Assembly (NCBI GenBank): GCA_964518335.1
Contig: CAZFDT010000005.1
Coordinates: 62,001-126,000, forward strand
Origin: CAZFDT01 sp964518335
GTDB taxonomy: Bacteria; Planctomycetota; Phycisphaerae; Phycisphaerales; Phycisphaeraceae
Length of the DNA stretch: 64,000 bases
Direction: 5' to 3'
In this document: in pieces, positions 32,695 through 40,922 of the stretch
Numbering within the stretch: position 1 is the first letter of the stretch
Layout of the letters: each line of letters starts with the position of its first letter
The notes under the pieces: model-generated
Told to the model about the DNA's origin: nothing
Seen by the model: the letters and a program-made list of their open reading frames with translations, nothing else
Database searches by the model: none
Position numbers and translations under genes: made by a program

Positions 32695-34295
32695 CGGCGT
32701 CCCAACCGGCAGTGCGAGGGCCTGCGCCCGACTTACTGGCAGTGGTCATCCTGTACCTGGCGGTCGCGTTTTGGCTTCTCCCCGCGTACCGCCATCAGAT
32801 TAATCCTGACGGTGTGGGTTATCTCTCGGTCGCCGGGAAATATCTGCACGGTTACTTTGCCGAAGCGGTCAATGGCTATTGGAGTCCGCTGCTGTCGTGG
32901 CTGCTGATTCCTCTGCTGGCGGCAGGGATCGCACCCTTGCTGACGACAAAGCTGGTTGCCGTGGCCATCGGCCTAGCAACTATTCTCGCCGCGTGGGGCG
33001 TTCTGCTGAACCTGGGCGTGCGCAGCAACTTGCGATTTCTCGTCGGCGTCGCCCTGATTCCCGTCGTGCTCAATCTCGGCCTGACCGTAATCACGCCCGA
33101 CCTGCTCGTCTGCTGCACGCTCCTGCTGTACCTGTTGCAGATGACCAATCCTCGCTATGCCGACCACTGGTACAGCGGTGTAGTTTCCGGCGCGCTGGGA
33201 GTGCTGGCCTACCTGGCCAAGGCTTACGCCCTGCCCCTGATCCTGGCCCACTTTGTCATCGTGGGGCTGGCGAACGTGATCCGGGATCCACGTCGCCGCC
33301 GGCGTCACCTCGTCCTGCTCGTCACCGGCGTGGCCAGCTTGGCGCTGTTCTGCGCTCCGTGGGTCATTATGCTCAGCTTCAAGTTCGACGCCGTCATGAC
33401 CGGCAGTGCCGGACGATATAACCACGCGCTCAACGGCCCGGCCAGTCGCGGCCAATTCACACAAACACAAGGCTTCCTCCCGCCTTCGGATCCATATGCC
33501 GTCAGTGCCTGGGACGATCCCACCTATGCTCAGTACACCGGCTGGAGTCCCTTCGATTCCTATGAACTCCGACAGTATCAATTCAAGCTGTGGGAACGGA
33601 ACATCGCGCAAACTCGGAAGCTGCTGAGCGAAGCGACCTGGCTGTTATATCCGCTGCTGCTGGTCAGCCTCCTGCTCGCGGGATCGCGGCTGGACTTTCA
33701 ACCCCGGCGGCCGCTGGCCATCCTCATCTGCATGTTATGGCTCTATCCCATTGGTTACTGGTCTCTTCACGTCCTGGATCGGTTCCTGGCGCCAATGGTG
33801 ATCCTGTTGTTGATCCTTGGAGCCGCCGCTGTCCAGGCGGCGACGATGTCACGATTCTGGTCAGGCTGGGAGCGAGGCTGGATCCCTGGCGCTGTGCTTT
33901 GCGGTTCATTCATCTACACACCCGTCACCGAGTTGGACAAACACCGGAACACCGGCGAACACCTTCTCCCAGTCATCCAAACGCTGGCCGATGTCATTCC
34001 ACCGGGATCTCGTGTGGCGTCCAACCGTCGCTGGGCTGACTCGCTTTTTGTATCCTTTCATCTCGGCCTGCGCTACTATGGCGAGAATCCCAAGTTGATA
34101 GGCCAAACGATGCTTGATGAACTGGAGAAACATCAAGTCGAGTTCTTTTTCGTTTGGGGATCAGCCTCGCCCTACCCGTTTGTCCATCATCTGCAGGAAG
34201 TCGCCGCGGAACCCATGCCCGGCGTGCGCGTTTTCAGACTGCCCGTTTCTTTCAGATCGGAGGCGTCATGCAATCTCATGCGATCGTTCGCCTGA
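32691..34295 (+). CDS. Polytopic membrane protein, glycosyltransferase 39/ArnT-like
   Basis: The 534-residue protein has around ten hydrophobic segments. The loop after the first span (INPDGVGYLSVAGKYLHG, then NGYWSPLLSWLL) contains an acidic residue in the position of the catalytic Asp of GT39/ArnT/PMT-like enzymes that use polyprenyl-phosphate sugars. The C-terminal ~120 residues are soluble and outside the last span (SNRRWADSLFVSFHLGLRYY). It could glycosylate lipids or proteins at the membrane; donor and acceptor are unknown. Translationally coupled to protein C by ATGA overlap; its end overlaps the next gene by 28 bases. Confidence 0.62.
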   Translation: MTASQPAVRGPAPDLLAVVILYLAVAFWLLPAYRHQINPDGVGYLSVAGKYLHGYFAEAVNGYWSPLLSWLLIPLLAAGIAPLLTTKLVAVAIGLATILAAWGVLLNLGVRSNLRFLVGVALIPVVLNLGLTVITPDLLVCCTLLLYLLQMTNPRYADHWYSGVVSGALGVLAYLAKAYALPLILAHFVIVGLANVIRDPRRRRRHLVLLVTGVASLALFCAPWVIMLSFKFDAVMTGSAGRYNHALNGPASRGQFTQTQGFLPPSDPYAVSAWDDPTYAQYTGWSPFDSYELRQYQFKLWERNIAQTRKLLSEATWLLYPLLLVSLLLAGSRLDFQPRRPLAILICMLWLYPIGYWSLHVLDRFLAPMVILLLILGAAAVQAATMSRFWSGWERGWIPGAVLCGSFIYTPVTELDKHRNTGEHLLPVIQTLADVIPPGSRVASNRRWADSLFVSFHLGLRYYGENPKLIGQTMLDELEKHQVEFFFVWGSASPYPFVHHLQEVAAEPMPGVRVFRLPVSFRSEASCNLMRSFA

Positions 34296-36493
34296 CGGCG
34301 ATCATTCTCTTCACCGCGTCGACTCCCGCGGCATTAGTTGCCATGGATGCCACCGCACCGCATAATCCGCCCGCGGAGGCGATCCAGCCGGAGTTGCTGC
34401 AGGCGGCGACCGTCGAGGCGACCCGCAACGGCATCGCCTCACTGCTGGCGAGACTCAAGGCACCCGACAACGACAGTGGACTGGTCTTCCCGCCGATCCC
34501 CTCCTACGACCGCAAGCGTGTCGGCACCGAGCGGATCGAGGTGCGTGGCGAATGGCGAATGGTCGAAGTCCCGATCTACGAAAGAGCTTACGAGGAAGCG
34601 CTGGTTCCCAAGACGGATGAGTACGGCAATATCATCGGCCACGAAACCAAACGCGTCCTACGCGCCGGCAAACTGATCGGAACGACGCAGGAGCGGCGAT
34701 TCATCCGCGACCCCAAGGGGCCTGACGTCCACACCATCTCGCGGGCGCTCTACGACAAAAACGAAGCTGTCGTTGTTTCGCCGGGCATCCTGGGTTTGAA
34801 CGCGATGGCTCTGTACGTCATGACCCAAGCTGGGCTGGACCAGGACCCGGACGTGCGAAGCCTGGCGCAAGATCTGATGCGCACCGTCGATGACGTCGGC
34901 CTGCCCGACCGGACATGGGATTTGGCCTGGCTCGCCGCGGCCTATGCCGTCATGCCTGCTGGTGAACACGATGCATTCCTAAAGAACCTGCTCAGCAAGC
35001 TGATCGATGGGCAGATCACCGAAGGCGACGCGGCGGGGCTGTGGGGACCGATCTGCATCAACTACGACCTGCTGGCCCGGTTTCTGGTGATCGACGTGAA
35101 GCTGCGCCCAGAGTTGATCAGTCTGCAAAAACGCGTGGATGCCATCACCGACAGGCGATCGGCAAACGCACGGCAACTGCAGGCACAGCTCGATAAATAC
35201 CAGACACTGATGGAGGAAGTGATTCGTGCCCGCAAGACATGCAGCACGCAAGGCTTCGGCCTGTTGGAAGTCACGCGGCAGTTCAAGCCCACCGATAGCT
35301 ACCTGCTCAACGGCCTGCCTTACTACATCTACAACCGCATCGCCGCCGACATGGACAGCACGTTCGTGGCGACGTTCGCACTGGCCGAAGCGGCGCGAAG
35401 CCAGCGGCTCATCGACAGCACTATCCGCCATCGTCCGGCGGGTCATCAACTTTCCAACCCCATCGCCACGCGCAAGGTCGTGCTCGACGCGCTCAAGCGC
35501 GTCGCCGCCGCCCAGCAGCAGCATGGCGGATGGCACGAAACCAACCTGCTGGTGGTCAACCATGCCTTCGACCCCATGAGCGAGATGAGTCTGCACGAGG
35601 TGCCCTACCACGGCCGCCTGCCGGTGTTGCCTTCGGCCGAGTCGGTTCGATCGAACCTCGCCGGTGCAGCGGCACTTGAGGCGCTACGGATCGCCGCCGG
35701 CGGCCGCACGCCGCCGGCGGGCTACGCCGTCGCGGCGAATCGCGCGGCACCTCGTGTCCAAGCGGTGCTCAACACGCTGGCATCCGTCCCGCCGCGCATC
35801 GAACCCGACAGGCTGGTCTATGGCAAGGAATCCGATCCGTTGGAAGAAGTGGATCAAGACGGATTAGCCGTCACGCAAACCACGACGCCCAGCGATCCGG
35901 CCGACCTGCCGCTGGGTTACATCACCGCTCCTTATGACACGCTCCACGGTGCAGCGATCCTGCTTGATCCGTCATCGGATCGCCGCCCTGACAATGCCGA
36001 TGCCTTGCGCCGCCGCATCATGTATCGCCTGCTCGTCACGCAGGGCGATGACGGGCAGTGGCACGACGCCGGCGGCTACAACCCAGCGATCACCAGCAGC
36101 CTGTTTCCCATCGCCGACATGCCCGCCGCGCTGCGCCTCAGCCGGCTACAGCGCGATCAGCCCAATCGCAATGCCCAGGCGAAATGGCTCCCCGAACGCT
36201 GGCAACGATACGCGAATATCGCCCGATTCCCTGCCGGCGACGATCTCTATCCCACCCTTGCCAGCCTAGTCTTTCTAACCCGCCACCTCGATCAATCCAT
36301 TTCGATGGAGGGCGTAACCATCCTGCCCTCCGACGCACCGCCCGATCACTCGGAGCCACCCGATGTAACCAAGACACCGGAAGAAACACACCCCATGACA
36401 CCCGATGTTGTCGCTACATCAGCCCTGCGCATCAATGGGGCTCTCCAACCCTTGCTCCAGCACATACGTGCCACGGGGGGAACCTCTGACTAA
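34268..36493 (+). CDS. Secreted alpha-toroid protein of unknown function
   Basis: ATG 34268 follows GGAGG by five bases and lies inside the end of the membrane protein gene. The 741-residue protein has a signal peptide (AALVA). It has helical, prenyltransferase/squalene-cyclase-like organisation (SPGILGLNAMALYVMTQ; TWDLAWLAAAYAVM; DSTFVATFALAEAAR; QQQHGGWHETNLLVV; AAGGRTPPAGYAVAAN), and a region around 340-370 predicted to be coiled-coil (LQAQLDKYQTLMEEVIRARK). It resembles in general style the toroid half of the protein at 17591 but lacks DUF4159. Last gene of the plus operon. Confidence 0.55.
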   Translation: MQSHAIVRLTAIILFTASTPAALVAMDATAPHNPPAEAIQPELLQAATVEATRNGIASLLARLKAPDNDSGLVFPPIPSYDRKRVGTERIEVRGEWRMVEVPIYERAYEEALVPKTDEYGNIIGHETKRVLRAGKLIGTTQERRFIRDPKGPDVHTISRALYDKNEAVVVSPGILGLNAMALYVMTQAGLDQDPDVRSLAQDLMRTVDDVGLPDRTWDLAWLAAAYAVMPAGEHDAFLKNLLSKLIDGQITEGDAAGLWGPICINYDLLARFLVIDVKLRPELISLQKRVDAITDRRSANARQLQAQLDKYQTLMEEVIRARKTCSTQGFGLLEVTRQFKPTDSYLLNGLPYYIYNRIAADMDSTFVATFALAEAARSQRLIDSTIRHRPAGHQLSNPIATRKVVLDALKRVAAAQQQHGGWHETNLLVVNHAFDPMSEMSLHEVPYHGRLPVLPSAESVRSNLAGAAALEALRIAAGGRTPPAGYAVAANRAAPRVQAVLNTLASVPPRIEPDRLVYGKESDPLEEVDQDGLAVTQTTTPSDPADLPLGYITAPYDTLHGAAILLDPSSDRRPDNADALRRRIMYRLLVTQGDDGQWHDAGGYNPAITSSLFPIADMPAALRLSRLQRDQPNRNAQAKWLPERWQRYANIARFPAGDDLYPTLASLVFLTRHLDQSISMEGVTILPSDAPPDHSEPPDVTKTPEETHPMTPDVVATSALRINGALQPLLQHIRATGGTSD

Positions 36494-36773
36494 TACCGCG
36501 AAGTAGTAGCGGCCCAGAAGCTTGTCGCGACATTTGTTCGGCATTCGCGCGGCAATCAAGGCGGTTGACGACTGATGAACAGCTGATTTGGCGCGCAAGA
36601 CAACTGCAGCGATCTTTGACAAGTGAACGAGTTTTCAAGTTGAGGAGATTTTGGTCACGCCGCGAGACGCAGCGTGATGTCGATGATGGGCAGCCGTGGA
36701 TCACTTCCAGACCACATCGACATCAGCGCTACCGCACGGCCACCTGTCGGGCTTGACCAGTTGGCTCCGCGCA

Positions 36774-36923
36774 TCACGCCACTTTCCGCTCGTAATGGTT
36801 GCCCGGCAGCTTGGCCCGCAGCAGTTTGATCTGGAGACGGAGGAAGCGAATCTGTCCGTCTCGCCTGGTCGACCAGGCCTCCGCCAGGGTCGTCAGCAAC
36901 GCCATCAGCCAGCCGGGAAGCAT
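36774..36923 (-). pseudogene. Internally deleted integrase-type transposase
   Basis: ATG 36923 is preceded by GGAG at a good distance. The first ~42 residues (MLPGWLMALLTTLAEAWSTR, then QIRFLRLQIKLLRAKLPGN) match my memory of the N-terminus of the planctomycete IS-type integrase-core transposases, whose full length is several hundred residues. After LPGN the frame ends in only seven more residues, HYERKVA, which resemble the C-terminal end of the same proteins (HYxRxAA). This looks like an in-frame internal deletion that removed the HTH and rve catalytic core. The product could not transpose anything. Confidence 0.55.
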
Positions 36924-37182
36924 GCTCGTACTCCTCTCGTGAGCGTTCGTAAGTCCAGTATTGACAACAGCCCGACATTTTGGACCACCGCCGTGGGAAC
37001 GCAAGCGACGGCGGTTTGCCCGCCTCCGTTCCGCCCCTCATAACCAGAGGCGTTTTGTACCGCACGAGAGGTCCGAACAAGAAAAATGTCTCGCGCGGTG
37101 GTTTCGCAGATTCCGAAGAGCGTGTGGACCGCTCTATTGAACCGTCCGCCTCGAAATAGGCCGACCCACAGGTAAACGCACG

Positions 37183-37207
37183 ACGCCGGAGCCAACCGCT
37201 CCGGCGT
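37183..37207 (+). terminator. Strong hairpin, terminator-like
   Basis: ACGCCGGAG (37183-37191) pairs perfectly with CTCCGGCGT (37199-37207) around a seven-base loop, giving a 9-bp stem rich in GC, followed on the plus strand by TGTTCGTTTCT. The U-tract is imperfect. It could be an intrinsic terminator, or a stem belonging to the degraded mobile element. Confidence 0.4.
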
Positions 37208-37497
37208 TGTTCGTTTCTACGCCAGTGTTCGCAAGGGTTTACGGCAGCGGCGGAAGGAGCGAAGGCTCGCCGAGACACGGCGATCTCCTTGGTGACGCAC
37301 CCGCTGGCGCATAGACGGTCCACCACTCGGCGAAGGTCTCTTTGTCTCCCGCCGGGAGTGACCCGCGGGTTAACTGGGGTATTCTCTCGGAGTAATGATC
37401 TGGACGCCGTTCGGAATTACCTCGCATGACCATCTGGTTATGTGCCGGCCAAATGTGTTGCCCGAATCCTGGAGGGCGGGTTGCGGGGGGGCAATGG

Positions 37498-38889
37498 TCA
37501 GCGATTCAGCAGCCTATGCAGAAAACGCGTGAACATCCCCGTCATATCGGAAGCACACTGGTTACCGACCTTGGATGGCTGTTGCCATCTTTCCAGGGCA
37601 TCCTCAAGTCGAGCGCTAACCAGCTCTGTGACATCTCTTCGCGGCGGTACGATGCGGACAAAATGGCATCCCACGTGAACGTAGGTCCGATCATTCGGAT
37701 CTGGGAATACTCGCTGCTGCACCTCCCATAGCGCCAGTGGGAGCGACAGCTCACGTAGTCGTTCCTGGAAAAGGGTTTCCGCCAACCGCTGCGCCGCAAC
37801 CGAAGACACGGGAGCAAGGGTGCCAACATACGATCGGGCGCCGGCAAACGTCAATGTCTGGGCGGCGTCATAGTACGATACACAACCATTGTTGAAGATG
37901 ATTGGTGACACGCTAACTTCAATGACGTGGATCAGATTTAGCATTACGCAACCGTGCCGCACCTTGATGGCGGTACTGTGAGTGACATGACTCACCTTTT
38001 CCTCGAACAACACTTTCCAGTTCTCCCGCGGTGTCCGGTGTAGGTGTGCCCAGACACCGGCATAGCGATCAGCATCGGAAGCCGCCGTTCGACACGGGAT
38101 TCCGTTGGTTGAAATAGGCCGTATTAGCTGAAACACTTCAACGTCGCGGCCGGGAACGTCGGCGAACGAGACAGCAGCGAATTGAAGTGCTTCCTCCATT
38201 TCGAGGATGCATTCGTTTCCCTGGCGGTCTGGCACGCTAACGAGCAGACGACGACCAGGCACCTCGCCGCAGTGGCTGCAAATGAAAAGCAGGTCATAGG
38301 GATACGCCTGCATATAGAGTCGGACCATCTCGGTTGTCGCACTAGTCCCGACGACCTCTTCAACAACGACTCCCCCACGTGCTAGGCTAGTCGCCACCCT
38401 TGGCGTTTCTGACTCTGGGAAATCGCCTGGATCAACGAGGACGGCAGCGAGACATTGTTGCGATCGAGTCGCCCAGTAAATACCGGCGATGATCAGCTCA
38501 CCAAGATGCGGGGACGAAAACAAGTGTGTTGAAGGAGTAGTGTTGCAGAAGTACCCATACGGAATCCCGCGCGTGATAAAGGTGATGAAGCTACGGGCGC
38601 CAAAGGCAAGGTCTGGCGCCAGGATCGCTCCTATCGCAGCAAGCGCTTTGCATGCATTGGTGCCACGGAGTTCGTCGCGGTGAGCCGCTCGCTCGTCGAT
38701 CTCGCGATAGATATCGTCACGCAGCGAGTCATCGCGCTGGGTGATCAACACAAGGTCAGCGCCCAAGCTATATGCGTAGTTCGCGGCGATGATCTGTGGG
38801 ATCGCATCGTGGTCGTCATCATCCCCTACCTGTCCAGCCTCACCGACTCGGACCCTATGGACGTGTCCACGATCCGCGCGATGCACCAC
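37498..38889 (-). CDS. CHAT/caspase-like protease domain protein, apparently 5'-truncated
   Basis: The open frame gives up to 463 residues, but the first ~25 codons are antisense to the plus-strand gene at 38857 and no good start with ribosome-binding site is seen, so the real 5' end seems lost near 38800-38860. The C-terminal half has a caspase-fold pattern: hydrophobic strand then FICSHCGEV (candidate His), later IIFNNGCVSYYDAA (candidate Cys) and GARSYVGTLAPVSSVAAQRL, the segment typical of CHAT/C25-like proteases (GAR..vGTl.pV...A). CHAT proteases act in regulated proteolysis and some bacterial defence systems. Base composition is visibly more AT-rich than its neighbours. Function and integrity are uncertain. 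Confidence 0.45.
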   Translation of the reverse strand: MVHRADRGHVHRVRVGEAGQVGDDDDHDAIPQIIAANYAYSLGADLVLITQRDDSLRDDIYREIDERAAHRDELRGTNACKALAAIGAILAPDLAFGARSFITFITRGIPYGYFCNTTPSTHLFSSPHLGELIIAGIYWATRSQQCLAAVLVDPGDFPESETPRVATSLARGGVVVEEVVGTSATTEMVRLYMQAYPYDLLFICSHCGEVPGRRLLVSVPDRQGNECILEMEEALQFAAVSFADVPGRDVEVFQLIRPISTNGIPCRTAASDADRYAGVWAHLHRTPRENWKVLFEEKVSHVTHSTAIKVRHGCVMLNLIHVIEVSVSPIIFNNGCVSYYDAAQTLTFAGARSYVGTLAPVSSVAAQRLAETLFQERLRELSLPLALWEVQQRVFPDPNDRTYVHVGCHFVRIVPPRRDVTELVSARLEDALERWQQPSKVGNQCASDMTGMFTRFLHRLLNR

Positions 38890-39237
38890 TACGACTACTG
38901 GTCAGGCGATCTATACCTGTGGTACTTCCGGTTCGTCTATAAAGACGTGGGCGAGTACAGGTACGTGATGGTGTACGAGTTCACGAACCTGGCGTGGGAC
39001 CCGGGGAATCCGGGCACCTTCAAGCCCATTGCCCGCACGCCCGGCACGGAGACGTACACCATTACCGATGTGATCGATGACGGCTACCAGAATCGGTGGT
39101 GGTGGGCCAAGTATCGCAAGTCAGATTGGACGATCATCGACTGGGACGGGTTTCCTGATGACATGATGGGAACGCCGCCCAAGCTTCATGCCACCGCCGT
39201 TGCGACGGTGCTGGGGTATTTTCCGAGGATGGAGTAG
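38857..39237 (+). CDS. Hypothetical protein, possibly a 3' gene fragment
   Basis: The frame is open from 38680 to 39237, but upstream of about 38830 it is antisense to the CHAT-like gene, so ATG 38857 is used (about 126 residues). There is no ribosome-binding site before it. The product is rich in Trp and Tyr (MHHYDYWSGDLYLWYFRFVY, WWWAKYRKSDWTIIDWDGF), which is unlike a random frame, and ends in a plausible TAG. I do not recognise the family. Head-to-head abutment with a truncated gene suggests that a rearrangement removed the 5' ends of both. Confidence 0.4.
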   Translation: MDVSTIRAMHHYDYWSGDLYLWYFRFVYKDVGEYRYVMVYEFTNLAWDPGNPGTFKPIARTPGTETYTITDVIDDGYQNRWWWAKYRKSDWTIIDWDGFPDDMMGTPPKLHATAVATVLGYFPRME

Positions 39238-39396
39238 CACTGTTGTTGCAGTGAACCTCCCTCGTTGCGCGCGAGTTTTCGAGAGAGGCAAGTTCCGAAG
39301 AGGGTTGCGTACGGGGAGGAGGTAGTCGTCAAACTCCATACGTCAGAGCTTTTGTACTGCGCGGCGTGGATGCGTGGAAGGTCGGGCAACGAAGGG

Positions 39397-40884
39397 CTAC
39401 TCCGGCAACACGACGAACGATGCAAACTGTGGCTCTGTCACAGGCAATTTGGTGTTAGGGAGTCCGATCGGCGACGGGGGTGCTATGGCCTTCATGGGAA
39501 TGCGAACCGGCTTGCCGTCGGCGACGCCAGTGACCAAGTTGGGGCCGAAGACGTCCTTCGCGCTGACGATTCGAAACCTCGTTCCGCTGGTCAAGACGCC
39601 GGACAGATCGACTTCCACCTCCGCCAGGCCGGCGGGGTTGAGCACGGCTATGTGAGCGCGGCCCGCTTCGTGAGCGTTGGGGCGTACAATGACGCGGAGC
39701 TTCGTTGGCCATGTTCTTGCGAAGGTGCTTTGGCTGTCGAAACCGGTCGTCGCGCGCCACATGTCGAACGTCAGCCCGCGGCTCTTGCCATGTTCAACGA
39801 CCGAACACTCGCCCCAGCGGCCATCGGTGACGTAGTAGTCGTTCTCATTCCACTGCAAGCCGGAAAGTAGCAGCCGCTCGGCTCCTTCCAGTTGCGCCAC
39901 ACTGGAATGGGCGACAACCGTGTTCCCGGCGATGGTTCCCTTGCGAAAGTCACGAACGACCAGCCCTTCGGTATAGTTGCCGGTGCAGATGACATCTTCG
40001 TTCGTCGTGCCCCAGGGATAGCCCAGCCGCATGCCGCCTCCGACGACCACATTGTCGCGGACCACGATTCGTTCGGCGGGCGAGCCACCGCCGACCATGA
40101 TGCCCGGGGCGTTGTCTCCTTCACGGGTGAGGCACCCGTTCTCGAAGCAAATGTTGCCGTCGATCTCGAATCCTTTCAGCGAGGCCTTCTCCGACCCATA
40201 GACGTGAATGCCATAGGCGAACTGATGGAAGATGATATTGTCCTTGATCAGCTTGGTCCCCTTGGCGTTTTGGGCATAGATGCCGTGGCCGTGCCCGCGG
40301 TCCGGGCCGCGCCAACCGTTGTTGTAAATCAGGCAGCCGGAGATCTCGCCCCCTTCCCCTTCGGCCCAGAAACTCAACCCACCCCCGCAATCATGCACGA
40401 CCAGGTTCACGACCGAAATGCGGTCGCCGCGCACGTCCACGCTGCCGCGGCGAATGTCGGACGGCCAAGACCCGGCGATCTTCGTTTCTCGCTGCGGATG
40501 ACTGCACATCACCTCGAAGTCGCGGTATACGGTATCCGCGCCGCGCAATAGCAACATCCCGTTGTCCTGTTCGTCACGAGGATGGATATCAATCGTCACC
40601 CTTGCGCCGCGTTCTCCTCGTACCACGACCGGGGCTCCCGTCCGACCAGTCAACGTGGAGACGAACCCGCCGCGGTATGTCCCGGTGTGAAGCCAGATGG
40701 TGTCACCGGGCTTGACGGACTCGAACGCCGCGAGCGCAGTTGCCAAGTCCCAAGGCTCGGTCCTTGATCCAGTCCCTTTGGGCGTACCGTCGGGCGCCAC
40801 GTGGAAATCGGCCGCATTGATTGCATGCGTTGTCATGACGAGCGCGAGCCAGAGTGAGAACAGGTGAATGCGTCGCTGCAACAT
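39397..40884 (-). CDS. Secreted right-handed beta-helix protein
   Basis: ATG 40884 with GAGG six bases upstream gives 495 residues; the frame to 41115 runs into the GH28-like gene. Signal peptide ends INAA. After DFHVAPDGTPKGTGSRTEPW (the usual start of DUF1565/beta-helix proteins, with GDTIWLHTGTYRGGF) come helix coils such as VVNLVVHDCGGGLSFWAEG, IHVYGSEKASLKGFEIDGN and IVVRDNVVVGGG. The C-terminal 80 residues form a separate beta-sandwich-like tail ending FASFVVLPE. It is probably a polysaccharide lyase or binder; family number not assignable. Last gene of the long minus-strand operon. Confidence 0.72.
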   Translation of the reverse strand: MLQRRIHLFSLWLALVMTTHAINAADFHVAPDGTPKGTGSRTEPWDLATALAAFESVKPGDTIWLHTGTYRGGFVSTLTGRTGAPVVVRGERGARVTIDIHPRDEQDNGMLLLRGADTVYRDFEVMCSHPQRETKIAGSWPSDIRRGSVDVRGDRISVVNLVVHDCGGGLSFWAEGEGGEISGCLIYNNGWRGPDRGHGHGIYAQNAKGTKLIKDNIIFHQFAYGIHVYGSEKASLKGFEIDGNICFENGCLTREGDNAPGIMVGGGSPAERIVVRDNVVVGGGMRLGYPWGTTNEDVICTGNYTEGLVVRDFRKGTIAGNTVVAHSSVAQLEGAERLLLSGLQWNENDYYVTDGRWGECSVVEHGKSRGLTFDMWRATTGFDSQSTFARTWPTKLRVIVRPNAHEAGRAHIAVLNPAGLAEVEVDLSGVLTSGTRFRIVSAKDVFGPNLVTGVADGKPVRIPMKAIAPPSPIGLPNTKLPVTEPQFASFVVLPE

Positions 40885-40922
40885 GATGACCTCAAGTACA
40901 CGATGGGGGTGCGACAGCCGAG

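Larger units (their letters stand above)
36494..37497. other. Gene-poor kilobase with mobile-element remnant
   Basis: Between the end of the plus operon and the CHAT-like gene no complete gene is supported. The stretch holds a deleted transposase (36774-36923), a pair of similar sequences in the same orientation (GAGATTTTGGTCACGCCG at 36645 and GACATTTTGGACCACCGCCG at 36974), and a 9-bp-stem hairpin (37183-37207). The longest frames here (minus 36655-37326 and 37239-37433) show no recognisable protein features and overlap one another in different frames. Confidence 0.6.

Noticed and set aside
36655..37326. A 223-residue minus frame in the gene-poor region
   Set aside because: It overlaps the transposase remnant in another frame and shows no protein-like features.
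39238..39253. Hairpin CACTG-TTGTTG-CAGTG directly after a stop codon
   Set aside because: Only a five-base stem and no T-tract; too weak to call a terminator.
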